The translations under genes and the position numbers were made by a program. From the NCBI RefSeq assembly GCF_900114645.1, contig NZ_FOTR01000003.1, positions 1 through 64,000 on the forward strand: 64,000 nt of DNA, written 5' to 3'. Positions 44,579 through 53,820 of the stretch are shown piece after piece. The notes beneath the pieces are model-generated. The model worked only from the letters and a program-made list of their open reading frames with translations, had not been told where the DNA came from and searched no databases. Every line of letters starts with the position of its first letter. Position 1 is the first letter of the stretch. The stretch is from Gracilibacillus orientalis. GTDB taxonomy: Bacteria; Bacillota; Bacilli; Bacillales; Amphibacillaceae.

Positions 44579-45361
44579 TCATCTTGCTAACCAGCCACCG
44601 TCTACTGCCAGGATGTGGCCATTCATGTAGTCTGATGCTTTGCTTGCCAGGTAAACTACTGTTCCCATTAAATCGCTTGGATCTGCCCAGTAGCCAGCTG
44701 GGATCCTTGCTAGGATTTCCGCACTTCTTTTTTCGTTTGAACGTATTGGTTCAGTGTTTTTCGTTGCGAAATACCCTGGTGCAATAGCATTCACTTGTAT
44801 TCCATGTTCAGCTAACTCATTGGCAAAGGATTTGGTTAAACCAGCCACAGCATGCTTACTTGCGGTGTATGGCGGAATAAATTTACCGCCCTGGAAAGAA
44901 AGCATGGACGCAATATTAATAATCTTTCCGGAACCCTTCTCAGCCATAACTTTCGCTGTCGCCTGACTTAAGAAGTAAACTGCATCGAGATTTAACGCCA
45001 GTACAGCATCCCAGTCCTCATCATTAAATTCGAGTAGCGGATTTCGTCTGATTGTACCCGCATTATTTACAAGTATATCTACCGTACCAAAGATATCGAT
45101 ACAAGTAGGGACAACCTTATGTAATTGTTCGCGATCCGCTAGATCAGCTTGGAAAAATTCTGCTTTGCCTTCGACATTAGTTAAATATGCTTTCGTTTCA
45201 TCCCAGTTAGTACCGTGTGTTACTACAAATACATTGGCACCAGCCTTAGCCAGTGCTACTGTATATGCCTGACCAAGGCCCGTATTACCACCTGTAATAA
45301 TTGCCGTTTTGCCTTTTAATGAAAAATAGTCTAGTGAAAAATCCTGTAAACCTTCACCCAT
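44579..45361 (-). CDS. kduD: 2-dehydro-3-deoxy-D-gluconate 5-dehydrogenase
   Basis: A 260-residue short-chain dehydrogenase. The cofactor motif GGNTGLGQA is near residue 25, NNAG near 100, and the catalytic S/Y-x3-K is seen in ASMLSF and PPYTASKHAVAG. It is recognised as KduD from IRRNPLLEFNDEDWDAVLALN and the adjacency to kduI. It reduces 2,5-diketo-3-deoxygluconate to 2-keto-3-deoxygluconate with NADH. AAGGAGG precedes the ATG. It is the last gene of the pectin cluster, 12 bp behind kduI. KDG kinase and aldolase are elsewhere. Confidence 0.94.
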   Translation of the reverse strand: MGEGLQDFSLDYFSLKGKTAIITGGNTGLGQAYTVALAKAGANVFVVTHGTNWDETKAYLTNVEGKAEFFQADLADREQLHKVVPTCIDIFGTVDILVNNAGTIRRNPLLEFNDEDWDAVLALNLDAVYFLSQATAKVMAEKGSGKIINIASMLSFQGGKFIPPYTASKHAVAGLTKSFANELAEHGIQVNAIAPGYFATKNTEPIRSNEKRSAEILARIPAGYWADPSDLMGTVVYLASKASDYMNGHILAVDGGWLAR

Positions 45362-45373
45362 GAAGCATCCTCC

Positions 45374-46204
45374 TTAACGTAATTGATCCATACTAATATG
45401 GTCCATATCGCTATACGTTATGTTCTCGCCACACATACCCCAAATAAAAGTATAGTTACTTGTAGCCGTTCCAGAATGGATTGACCAGCTTGGAGAGATA
45501 ACTGCTTGCTCATTCTTCAATATAAGATGTCTTGTTTCACTTGGTTCACCCATAAAGTGGAATGCGCGAGTGTCTTCTTCCATATTAAAATATAGATACA
45601 CTTCACTGCGACGATCATGCGTATGGGCGGGCATTGTGTTCCATACACTACCAGGCTGAAGCATTGTTAAGCCCATCTGCAATTGACAGCTCTCACATAC
45701 ATTTGGATGGATGTATTGGTGAATTTTTCTTTCATTTAAAGTACCTGATTCACCAAGCTCTAATGGCTTAATATCTTTTATATCAATTTTCACAGTGGGA
45801 TAAGTATGATGTGCTGGTGATGATAAGGTATAGAATTTCGCAGGATTAGCCGGATCGTTGGAACCGAACCAAACTTCCTTTGTACCACGGCTTACATATA
45901 ATCCATCGTGACGTTTCATATCATAACGTTCACCATCTAATAGCACATAGCCATCATTACCAATATTAATGATACCTAGTTCACGACGCTCTAAGAAATA
46001 GTTCACACCTAACTGTTTATCAAGCTTGATTGTCAATTCCTCTGATACAGGTGTCACACCCCCAAAGATCATCCGTTCCACATGTGTATAAGTTAAGTGG
46101 ACTTTTCCTGCTTCAAATAATTTCTCCACTAAAAATTTCTCTCGTAACTCATCTGTATTATATCTTCTAATTTCCTCCGGATGATTGGCATAACGTAATT
46201 CCAT
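45374..46204 (-). CDS. kduI: 5-keto-4-deoxyuronate isomerase
   Basis: A 276-residue cupin enzyme that turns 5-keto-4-deoxyuronate into 2,5-diketo-3-deoxygluconate. Zinc ligands are visible in MPAHTHDRRSEVYLYFNM (two histidines and a glutamate) and a later histidine in SWSIHSGTATSNYTFIWG. The length matches the E. coli enzyme (278). AAGGAGG precedes ATG 46204. It lies directly ahead of kduD. A hairpin at 46250-46275 separates it from the GDSL esterase gene. Confidence 0.95.
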   Translation of the reverse strand: MELRYANHPEEIRRYNTDELREKFLVEKLFEAGKVHLTYTHVERMIFGGVTPVSEELTIKLDKQLGVNYFLERRELGIINIGNDGYVLLDGERYDMKRHDGLYVSRGTKEVWFGSNDPANPAKFYTLSSPAHHTYPTVKIDIKDIKPLELGESGTLNERKIHQYIHPNVCESCQLQMGLTMLQPGSVWNTMPAHTHDRRSEVYLYFNMEEDTRAFHFMGEPSETRHLILKNEQAVISPSWSIHSGTATSNYTFIWGMCGENITYSDMDHISMDQLR

Positions 46205-46249
46205 TTTAAAATTCCTCCTTGTAAAGGTGATCTGTTGTTATCACAAAAG

Positions 46250-46275
46250 CGTCTCACCATAGATTTCGTGAGACG
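46250..46275 (-). terminator. Intra-operon hairpin upstream of kduI
   Basis: Perfect 8-bp stem CGTCTCAC/GTGAGACG (46250-46257 with 46268-46275), followed on the minus strand by CTTTTG. It may attenuate or process the transcript between the esterase gene and kduI. Confidence 0.45.
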
Positions 46276-46298
46276 TGTAATTTCTTCACAGACTCATT

Positions 46299-46973
46299 TC
46301 ATTTAACCAGAGAAGCTAAGGGATGTTTAATCTGGATTAACTCTTTTACAAATAATCGGCAATGCTGATGTGCTCCTCTTTGATGTAAATGAGTATTATC
46401 TTCTGCCCCGTTAGGATATGCTTCGTACTCACCCGGTTCGAGTCTCATAAACCATTTTTTTGATTTCTCATCGCCTTGTTCTAATAATGCCTCTCTCGTG
46501 CAGGCAAGCAAATCGATACAAACGATACCTTCTTTGTCCGCGAGTTCTCTAACAGCTTGCGGATAATCACCATGTGTTTCTTGTAAAAGACCATTGTCAT
46601 CAAAATGTCTTCGGGCAATCGATGTTAATAATATCGGTGTAACACCGAAAGCGCGCGAACGTTGAATAAAAAATCTCAAATTATCCTGATAGCTTGTAAA
46701 AGGCTTGGTTGCCCGTTCCTCATCAGGCTTTTGATCATTGTGGCCAAACTGAATCAGGACATAATCACCTGCTTGAAACTCCTTCTCGATCGCATCCCAT
46801 CGCCCTTCCGCAATAAAGGACTTGGTACTGCGACCTGATGCCGCATGGTTGCGAACGATTAGCTCATTAGTGAAATAATGCCCGAGTGTTTGCCCCCATC
46901 CCATTTGCGGATATTTAGTTGTTTCAGCTGTCGCCATGGTAGAATCTCCTGCTAACAATAAACGTAATGGCAT
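46299..46973 (-). CDS. GDSL-family rhamnogalacturonan acetylesterase
   Basis: A 224-residue SGNH hydrolase. The four family blocks are present: GDSTMATA with the nucleophile serine, the AASGRST glycine block, QFGHNDQKP with the oxyanion asparagine, and DNTHLHQRGA with the catalytic D and H. It resembles B. subtilis YesT (RhgT), which removes acetyl groups from rhamnogalacturonan. No signal peptide is present, so it acts on imported oligosaccharides. GAGG lies 8 bases before the ATG. It is part of the leftward pectin cluster, 170 bp behind the GH43 gene. Confidence 0.92.
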   Translation of the reverse strand: MPLRLLLAGDSTMATAETTKYPQMGWGQTLGHYFTNELIVRNHAASGRSTKSFIAEGRWDAIEKEFQAGDYVLIQFGHNDQKPDEERATKPFTSYQDNLRFFIQRSRAFGVTPILLTSIARRHFDDNGLLQETHGDYPQAVRELADKEGIVCIDLLACTREALLEQGDEKSKKWFMRLEPGEYEAYPNGAEDNTHLHQRGAHQHCRLFVKELIQIKHPLASLVK

Positions 46974-47143
46974 TAGCTATCCTCTTTTCCCATTTCAAGT
47001 TGTACACACACCGACACCATGCAAGTCATTAGTAGTTGTAATGGACATAATAATCTGGTCGTAATTTCACCAGTTCATATTAACGTAAAACATGCCTTTT
47101 GGGGGACAATCCAAGGCTGATAATTGTTTTACTGTTAACCTGC

Positions 47144-48712
47144 TCATTCCCCTAGCCCACGATATTCAAACCAATCAAAATCAGCATAATTGGTAGTGTC
47201 TTTTCCGTTTCCTGAACAATACATACCGATATAAGCTCCGATAAACCCTCCAGCCAAATCCGTACTTAAAATTCTACCATCAACATTTTCAGCCAACACT
47301 TTCCACTCAAAAAGCTTCGTTGTATAAGAGAATGTATAATCTTGACCTTGTGCTTCTACTTTTAGATAAATCTTATCTTGGTCAACCTGCTCTTTAGCCA
47401 TGACCTCATCTTCGCCCGCTTCTCTTCTTACTAGGCGTACGAAGGTTTGATTTCCCTCTAGCAGTACTTCGACACGAAATTGATAGTTATGATTTTGTAA
47501 AAGAACCATTCCTGCCGTTTCATGTTCAGCTTTCGGTTCAAACTCCAGAACTGTTTGTGCGAAAAAGTTAATATGTTGCTGCCTTCTACCAACAAAAGCA
47601 GGATTCTCTTCTTCGATAATGGTTTCTTGCTTTGCCTTTAGCCTTAAATATCCAGGGCGTGCGGTTAAAGACCAGAAGTCCCCTCGTGGTGTCCGTAAAA
47701 AGTTCCAGATATCATCTAGCTGCTCGGATTCAAACGAATCGGAATGTGGTAATGCAGGCCATTTATGTTCTGTTAAGTTGGGAAATTCCATCTCCGGTTC
47801 GATAATTCCTTTCCCTGGATTGACAATTGGCCAACCGTCTTCCCATATAAATGGCACAAGAAACGTTTCTCGACCGAGGTTTCGATAATATCCGCCAAAT
47901 GGCCTTGATGCCAGTGCAACCATCCACCAATCACCGTGTTGTGTTTTAACAATATCAGCATGGCCGACGTTTACAATTGGATGGTGATTACCTAAATGAC
48001 GGTGTGTTAAAATTGGATTGGTTTCCGTCATTTCGTACGGTCCTGTTACCTCCTTACTTCTGGCGATCGTAACCGCATGCGTATGACCTGTTCCACCTTC
48101 GGCAATGATCAAATAATACCAACCATCTATTTTATACAAATGCGGTGCCTCTTGCGCATGGGCATTCTTTAAAGCTCCATCCCACAAGCTGTACTTTGGT
48201 CCCACTAATTGTTTCTTCTCTAAATCTAATTCTTGTAACCAAATTTCATTATGTTTTTTATACTGTTGACCTGATGGTGGCTTTCGGTTACCGGTGTAAT
48301 AGACTCTACCATCATCATCAAATAGTAAGGATGGATCAATTCCTGGTGCATCTTCTAACCAGTGAGGATCAGACCATGGGCCGGCAGGATCTGTAGCGGT
48401 TACATAAAAGTTTCGCCTTGCACCTGCTTTACTCACCACAAAGGTTGTAATCATATAGAAAATGCCATCATGATAGCGAATCGTTGGTGCATAGATACCT
48501 CTTGAATTTGGTGTTTGATCTAAATTAAGTTGCTCTGGACGATCGAGCACATGACCGATTTGTTTCCAATTGACTAGATCTTTGCTGTGAAAAATCGGAA
48601 CACCGGGAAAATATTCAAAGCTTGAGGTAACTAGATAATAATCGTCACCTACACGACAAATAGAAGGGTCCGGATAGAACCCAGGAATAATAGGATTTTT
48701 ATATGTTTTCAT
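47144..48712 (-). CDS. Glycoside hydrolase family 43 (beta-xylosidase/arabinofuranosidase type)
   Basis: A 522-residue enzyme: a five-bladed propeller (about residues 1-300) and a C-terminal beta-sandwich (about 315-520) of the XynB-like GH43 group. Catalytic acids are the aspartate in GFYPDPSICRVGDDYYLV, the pKa-modulating aspartate near GIDPSLLFDDDGRVYY and the glutamate in HAQEAPHLYKI. No signal peptide, so cytoplasmic. Within a pectin operon it may remove xylose or arabinose side chains, for example from xylogalacturonan. Its ATG overlaps the GH28 stop codon (TAATG). Confidence 0.92.
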   Translation of the reverse strand: MKTYKNPIIPGFYPDPSICRVGDDYYLVTSSFEYFPGVPIFHSKDLVNWKQIGHVLDRPEQLNLDQTPNSRGIYAPTIRYHDGIFYMITTFVVSKAGARRNFYVTATDPAGPWSDPHWLEDAPGIDPSLLFDDDGRVYYTGNRKPPSGQQYKKHNEIWLQELDLEKKQLVGPKYSLWDGALKNAHAQEAPHLYKIDGWYYLIIAEGGTGHTHAVTIARSKEVTGPYEMTETNPILTHRHLGNHHPIVNVGHADIVKTQHGDWWMVALASRPFGGYYRNLGRETFLVPFIWEDGWPIVNPGKGIIEPEMEFPNLTEHKWPALPHSDSFESEQLDDIWNFLRTPRGDFWSLTARPGYLRLKAKQETIIEEENPAFVGRRQQHINFFAQTVLEFEPKAEHETAGMVLLQNHNYQFRVEVLLEGNQTFVRLVRREAGEDEVMAKEQVDQDKIYLKVEAQGQDYTFSYTTKLFEWKVLAENVDGRILSTDLAGGFIGAYIGMYCSGNGKDTTNYADFDWFEYRGLGE

Positions 48713-50205
48713 TAAGATTCACCTGCTTTTTTAAGATAATTTTCTTCACGAACATCTCCAGTAATATGCAGTTCTTCTGTATCTTCATATACTAGAATCG
48801 CTTCTTGATCACTTTGATTTGTCGAGGTTAACTCATCAATTTTAATTCGCTTCGCATTATGTAATTGAAGTGCTGGACCTTTTCGCTGCTTTACTTCTAC
48901 ATGATGGAAACGAAGGTCCTCTACATATTTTGCAAAAATACCTTCTCCTGCCATTTCAATCACCTCGCGAACCATATCCGGCTCGCCACCAGGAACAGTT
49001 TCGTCTAAGGTCATCTCCAGTGTGACATGTTCTAAACTTACCTTTCTCACTGGCATTTCTGGTAAGCCATAGATGAACCCTGCTGCGGCACGACAGTTTC
49101 TCGCCGTAATATGACTAATATTAATTTGTTCGACTACCGGTGTTTTTTCTGTAACAGCTGCTGGAGCAGAATCTAGTAATTCCTGGTTACTTTTACTTAC
49201 ACCATGACGGTAAAACGAATTAATCGCTACTGGACAAAGAACATTATCCATCATAATGTTTTGTACTAAAATATTGCGAATATAACTTCCTCGCTCACGG
49301 TTTGTTTTAATCCGGATGCCACGGTCTGTACCATCAAATATACAATTAGATACTGTAATATTTTCAATCCCACCGGAATTTTCACTGCCAAATACAACAC
49401 CGCCATGACCGTGATGCATCGTACAATTAGTCACTGTTACATTCTTTGTAGGTACCCCATAGTTCCGACCATCTTGATTAATCCCTGACTTCAGCACAAC
49501 ACAATCATCCCCTACATCAAAATGACAAGCAGATATTCTGACGTTCTGGCAGGAATCAATATCTAATCCATCACCATTTGGTGTATCTGAAGGGTTCTGG
49601 AATGTCACATTTTGAATCGAAACATGATCACAGAAGACAAGATGCGTATTCCAAAATGGCGAGTTTTTAACGGTAACTCCTGAGATGGTGACATGCTCGG
49701 CTTCGAAAAATTGGATAAGTGGTGGTCGTAAAAATTGTGATGACCATTCCACTAAAGTGGTATCTGCAGGTTCGCTAAAACCTTTGTTTGCTTCCGCTAT
49801 CTCTTCTGTTTTAGGAGATTGATAGTGTTCTCCTTTTCTTAGCTGACCATTCACCTTCCACCATGCTTGACCGTTTCCATCTATTACACCATCACCTTTG
49901 ATCGCTACATGCGTCACATTTTCACCAAAGATTAGCGGCATAAATCCTTGACAAACATAACCAGACCATCTGGTTTTCACTACCGGATAGCGCTCAAAAT
50001 CATCGGTAAAGGATAGGACTGCACCAGCATCAAGATACAATGTCATGTTACTTTTTAGAGCAAAAGGCCCGGTATGATATGTTCCGGATGGAATATATAC
50101 AGTACCTCCACCCGCTTTTTCACAGTCATCGATTGCTTGCTGAATCGCTGCTGTACTGTCAGTATTCTCTTGAACGTGATAATCTTTTATATTGAATAGA
50201 CTCAT
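48712..50205 (-). CDS. Polygalacturonase, glycoside hydrolase family 28
   Basis: A 497-residue right-handed beta-helix enzyme. The GH28 catalytic blocks are NGDGLDID (210-217), GDDC (232-235), HGHGG (265-269) and RIK (298-300). No signal peptide is seen, so it would hydrolyse imported oligogalacturonides in the cytoplasm; exo-acting or rhamnogalacturonan-specific activity is possible. ATG 50205 follows GAGGTG by 6 bases; GTG 50214 overlaps that RBS. It is translationally coupled to the GH43 gene and lies 11 bp behind kdgF. Confidence 0.94.
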   Translation of the reverse strand: MSLFNIKDYHVQENTDSTAAIQQAIDDCEKAGGGTVYIPSGTYHTGPFALKSNMTLYLDAGAVLSFTDDFERYPVVKTRWSGYVCQGFMPLIFGENVTHVAIKGDGVIDGNGQAWWKVNGQLRKGEHYQSPKTEEIAEANKGFSEPADTTLVEWSSQFLRPPLIQFFEAEHVTISGVTVKNSPFWNTHLVFCDHVSIQNVTFQNPSDTPNGDGLDIDSCQNVRISACHFDVGDDCVVLKSGINQDGRNYGVPTKNVTVTNCTMHHGHGGVVFGSENSGGIENITVSNCIFDGTDRGIRIKTNRERGSYIRNILVQNIMMDNVLCPVAINSFYRHGVSKSNQELLDSAPAAVTEKTPVVEQINISHITARNCRAAAGFIYGLPEMPVRKVSLEHVTLEMTLDETVPGGEPDMVREVIEMAGEGIFAKYVEDLRFHHVEVKQRKGPALQLHNAKRIKIDELTSTNQSDQEAILVYEDTEELHITGDVREENYLKKAGES

Positions 50206-50216
50206 TTCATCCACCT

Positions 50217-50528
50217 CTAATCTAGTAAATCTTCTCTTAATGGTGTAAATACATCTAATAGTTGGCTTTTAGTTAATGCCTTGACACCATGCACAGCGTT
50301 GGAGGGGATCCGTAGGGAATCTCCTTTTTCGACAATAATTTCTTTTCCATCGACATGAAAAGCTAGTTTACCTTCCAAACAGTAGGTTAACTGTTCATGT
50401 GGATGACTGTGGGATGATCCTTCCGCACCCTCTTCAAACGACACTTCCATCATCATTAGTTTTTCTCCTGGGGTATGAATTTTTCTAGTAACTCCTGGAT
50501 CTGCTTGTTCCCATCTATTTACAGTCAT
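50217..50528 (-). CDS. kdgF: KdgF-type cupin
   Basis: A 103-residue single-cupin protein. Metal-binding histidines lie in SSHSHPHEQLTYCLEG and NAVHGVKAL. KdgF converts 4,5-unsaturated galacturonate, released by pectic enzymes, to its linear ketone form, the substrate for KduI. The first ATG overlaps the stop codon of the MFS gene (TAATG), and AAAGGAGG lies upstream within that gene. The context between the transporter and GH28 gene supports the role. Confidence 0.92.
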   Translation of the reverse strand: MTVNRWEQADPGVTRKIHTPGEKLMMMEVSFEEGAEGSSHSHPHEQLTYCLEGKLAFHVDGKEIIVEKGDSLRIPSNAVHGVKALTKSQLLDVFTPLREDLLD

Positions 50529-51739
50529 TATGATTCCTCCTTTAATTTTGTTATCATTGGCAAAATGAACTGTATTGCCATTGCTAACATTATCACATAT
50601 GCAACCGTGCTCGTATCAATCTCATTGGAAAACACCATAAACACAATGATTCCTAAACCACGACCAACATTAATAATTGTTTCTCTTAGGACGACCGATT
50701 CGACGCGAAACTCGGAACCAAGTGGAATCCGGTCAATCCATTGAAAATAATAAGCAGCGTACGCATTCGCTTGTAATGGTTTAAACATATTTTGCGTTAC
50801 CATAAACAAGATGACACTCCATGTCGCGATTTCCCAAGTTAAAAAAGAGCCTGCGACAAAGAAACCAATTGCTGCGATCCATAAATATTTTTTAGTTTGT
50901 TCAATATTGGCAAAGCGAGAAATAATATAACTTGCCAATATAGAGACGGCTAGAAAACCAGCATTTAAGTATCCGACAACACTCTCATCTTCAAAAATGC
51001 TATAGATCAAAATGGGTGGTAAATACATGAGAATCCCTTGAGGAAAACCGATAATAAACCATCCCGTTAACGCGTGTCGAAACGCTTTTTTACGTTCAAT
51101 AATCTGACCTAAATACTTCATATAATAGTTGCGATGACGAATCGATTCTTTCTTAATACGAAAGCTGCCGATCGTCGCAGTCAGAAACATAAGAAAGGCA
51201 ACCGAGAAAACGATAAGATACCCAGACAACCCTGTAGATAAACCGATAATAAACCCGGCGAGTGCTGGTGCAACAAGATTTGCGGAACCCATTACTATTT
51301 GATTCCAACCTAAATATCGGTGCCGATTTTGATCAGAAGAGACTTCATGTACAATGGTAAAATAGGCAACCCAATAAAGGCCTTGTGCTATTCCACGTAG
51401 CAACGCAAATAAATAAAAATAATGAACAATTTCTTCTTGAACAATAACGATAAGTAAATAAAAAATGGCAGTCATCAATATTCCGTAACGATATATTGTT
51501 GTCCTGCCTTTTTTCTTCGACATTTTTCCAATTAAAAAGGTTGTGGCAGCTTGTGAAAGAATCGCAACTAGGTTATAAATACCGTTTACCCATAAACTGT
51601 TCGTCAAGCGCCATAAGTATAAGTTCACAAAGATAATCGATAATGCCCCACCAAATTGAAAGATCGCATGATTGATTAAAATATTTACCGCATGTGATGA
51701 TAAGCGCTTATCATTGTTTTGTTTGATCGATCGAACCAA
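50528..51739 (-). CDS. MFS transporter of the pectin cluster
   Basis: A 403-residue membrane protein with about twelve predicted helices and the MFS loop GKMSKKKGRTTIYRYG between helices 2 and 3. It has some resemblance to YqgE/YwoG-type major facilitators of unknown substrate. The start is TTG 51739, three bases behind the stop codon of the uncharacterised gene, with only a weak RBS, which suggests translational coupling. In this operon it may export or import uronates or small oligosaccharides; that is inference. Confidence 0.85.
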   Translation of the reverse strand: MVRSIKQNNDKRLSSHAVNILINHAIFQFGGALSIIFVNLYLWRLTNSLWVNGIYNLVAILSQAATTFLIGKMSKKKGRTTIYRYGILMTAIFYLLIVIVQEEIVHYFYLFALLRGIAQGLYWVAYFTIVHEVSSDQNRHRYLGWNQIVMGSANLVAPALAGFIIGLSTGLSGYLIVFSVAFLMFLTATIGSFRIKKESIRHRNYYMKYLGQIIERKKAFRHALTGWFIIGFPQGILMYLPPILIYSIFEDESVVGYLNAGFLAVSILASYIISRFANIEQTKKYLWIAAIGFFVAGSFLTWEIATWSVILFMVTQNMFKPLQANAYAAYYFQWIDRIPLGSEFRVESVVLRETIINVGRGLGIIVFMVFSNEIDTSTVAYVIMLAMAIQFILPMITKLKEES

Positions 51740-51742
51740 ACT

Positions 51743-52888
51743 TTACACTTCTTTCTGTTTGTTTATTTTATCCTTAAAATGGGATATTCCCACTTCCCCA
51801 ATGTCCCAAAAGTTAGTTGGGATCGGCTTGGGTTGTTTTTGCCAGAGCTGGTGTAGTTGTTTTCGGATAAGTGTTGCTTGTGTAGTTGCGTTCATATCGC
51901 CTTCTTTTAATCCGAGGCTTAATTCTACAGCTTCGGGCATGTTTGGATAATATTCTCCATGTTTCACTTGAGCAACATTTGGTGCCTTGGGTGAATGTGC
52001 TAATTCTCTGGAAAAGGCACCGTCTTTTTGTTTTAATCTTTTCATGTTGTTAATGGTTATCTCTGATATTTCTCTTAGCTCTATCTTTGAGATATTTGGT
52101 TCTATATAACTTAACAGGTCAATAGGATTGCGGATATAGCACATATCTACAGCTTCTTCTTCCCGCAGACAATGCAAGATTGTCTGGTAGATACGGTCTT
52201 GATTTGGCATCGGTATTTGATATCTCCGGTAAAAAGCATGCAGTTTAAACGTACCAGATATCCGAACATATAGGGATCCTTCCCCCCATAAACCTGTTTC
52301 CGGATCTTGCTTTTCTGCTAAATATTCGGTAAATGTCTGTACATATTTCTGTTGTTTTGCTTCATCCATTTCTGCAAAATATACGGTAGAAGAAGAAAGC
52401 AAGTCACTTCCTCTCCAGCTGTTACGCAAATCAATACTTTCCCACTTCTTGCGGTATAAAGACAATGATTTTGTGTAAGAAGGAGCCAATTGATTTTCTA
52501 CAGGCAATGGATACAACGGTGATGCCCCAAGTCGCATGAGGCTATTCCGAGAATAATGAAGTGCTCGATGCACCATCACTTCATCTTTTTTCATGTTGGG
52601 ATCATGATCATAAAAATAACCGGTTGCAGCATCCTGCCTCATTTGAAAAAAAGCAATCATTTTTTCTTTCATCGTTTGTGGCATATTATCTAAGAGTTGG
52701 TGCCTACGTAAAATATTGATTGCTTGAGAAGTGGACTCGATATCCGGCGTGAACCGGTCATCGAGTACAGAACTTCTTGCGTAATAAAATCCTCCGGTAA
52801 GTGGATCAAATTGTTCTAATAACCAGGGAAATACTCCGTTAAATAAACCATCCAACCTGTTACTTTCTGTCTCTAGCCAATGCGTCAT
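51743..52888 (-). CDS. Uncharacterised protein with toroid-like helical repeats in the pectin operon
   Basis: A 381-residue cytoplasmic protein I cannot assign to a named family. It contains several motifs spaced like those in alpha/alpha-toroid proteins: LEQFDPLTGGFYYARS (about 19-34), QDAATGYFYDHDP, KQDPETGLWGEGSL and KQKDGAFSREL. Each has the Q-x-x-x-G-aromatic pattern seen in prenyltransferase-type and polysaccharide-processing toroids. Conserved-looking acidic and aromatic residues are plentiful. AGAGGAG precedes the ATG. It sits 24 bp behind the permease gene and 3 bp before the MFS gene, so its job is tied to pectic oligosaccharides. It could be a new glycosidase, lyase or binding protein. 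Confidence 0.75.
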   Translation of the reverse strand: MTHWLETESNRLDGLFNGVFPWLLEQFDPLTGGFYYARSSVLDDRFTPDIESTSQAINILRRHQLLDNMPQTMKEKMIAFFQMRQDAATGYFYDHDPNMKKDEVMVHRALHYSRNSLMRLGASPLYPLPVENQLAPSYTKSLSLYRKKWESIDLRNSWRGSDLLSSSTVYFAEMDEAKQQKYVQTFTEYLAEKQDPETGLWGEGSLYVRISGTFKLHAFYRRYQIPMPNQDRIYQTILHCLREEEAVDMCYIRNPIDLLSYIEPNISKIELREISEITINNMKRLKQKDGAFSRELAHSPKAPNVAQVKHGEYYPNMPEAVELSLGLKEGDMNATTQATLIRKQLHQLWQKQPKPIPTNFWDIGEVGISHFKDKINKQKEV

Positions 52889-52912
52889 GAAAACTACTCC
52901 TCTTGAATAGAA

Positions 52913-53791
52913 TTAACCTTTTACAGAACCTAAGAGCGCACCCTTAGCAAAGTACTTCTGTAAGAATGGATACACTAATAGAACCGGAACAGTTGCAACC
53001 ACGATCGTTGCCATCTTTACTGTTACTTCTGGAGGCGGAACATCTGAGTACGCTTCGGCATCATAATTCATTCCACTAGCCAATACTACAATTTGTCGTA
53101 GCAGTACCTGCACAGGCCATTTATCTGCATCTGCCAAATAAAGAATCGCATGCATATAAGTATTCCAGTAGGTTACCGCATAGAATAAGGAAATCGTCGC
53201 AATTGCGGGTAGCGAAATCGGAATGACAATCCGAAACAAAATACTAAAATCATTTGCCCCATCAATTTTGGCCGATTCTTCCAGTCCCGGCGGTAAGTTT
53301 AGGAAGAAGCTTCGTAAAATAATCATATTAAAGGCATTGATCGTTACCGGAATAACAAGCGCCCATAATGTATCTAATAAACCCGTTTGTTGTACAACTA
53401 AGAATGTCGGGATCATCCCACCGTTGAACAGAAGGGTAAACACAATTAAGAAGTTAATAACCCGACGTCCAACAAGGTCTCTACGTGATAGACCATATGC
53501 TGTTAAAGTGGAAAATAACATGCTCCACAATGTTCCCCCAACCGTTACAAGGATGGATACTCCTAAAGCTCTGAAAATTGTATTGGTGGAGAAAATATAT
53601 TCATAAGCTTTTAATGAAAAATCTGTTGGAAAAAGCAAAAATTTAGTGTTTGCAACTTCTGCACTTGTCGCAAAAGAACTACCGACCACATGAATAAATG
53701 GAAGTATGGTAATCAATGCTAAAAGCGCTAATAAGAAATAGTTAAAGAAATCAAAGACCCTACTACCCGTAGAAATTCGTCGTTGTGCCAT
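52913..53791 (-). CDS. Oligosaccharide ABC transporter permease (LplC/YtcP type)
   Basis: A 292-residue permease with six predicted helices. The EAA loop reads GLEESAKIDGANDFSILFR, and the C-terminus GALLGSVKG is typical of this family. ATG 53791 follows AGGTGAGGTG. It pairs with the LplB-type permease upstream (29-bp gap). Systems of this type import galacturonides or rhamnogalacturonan oligosaccharides in Bacillus. The ATPase is not encoded here; MsmX is the usual partner. Confidence 0.9.
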   Translation of the reverse strand: MAQRRISTGSRVFDFFNYFLLALLALITILPFIHVVGSSFATSAEVANTKFLLFPTDFSLKAYEYIFSTNTIFRALGVSILVTVGGTLWSMLFSTLTAYGLSRRDLVGRRVINFLIVFTLLFNGGMIPTFLVVQQTGLLDTLWALVIPVTINAFNMIILRSFFLNLPPGLEESAKIDGANDFSILFRIVIPISLPAIATISLFYAVTYWNTYMHAILYLADADKWPVQVLLRQIVVLASGMNYDAEAYSDVPPPEVTVKMATIVVATVPVLLVYPFLQKYFAKGALLGSVKG

Positions 53792-53820
53792 TTTTTTCAC
53801 CTCACCTATTGTTTTCTGTA

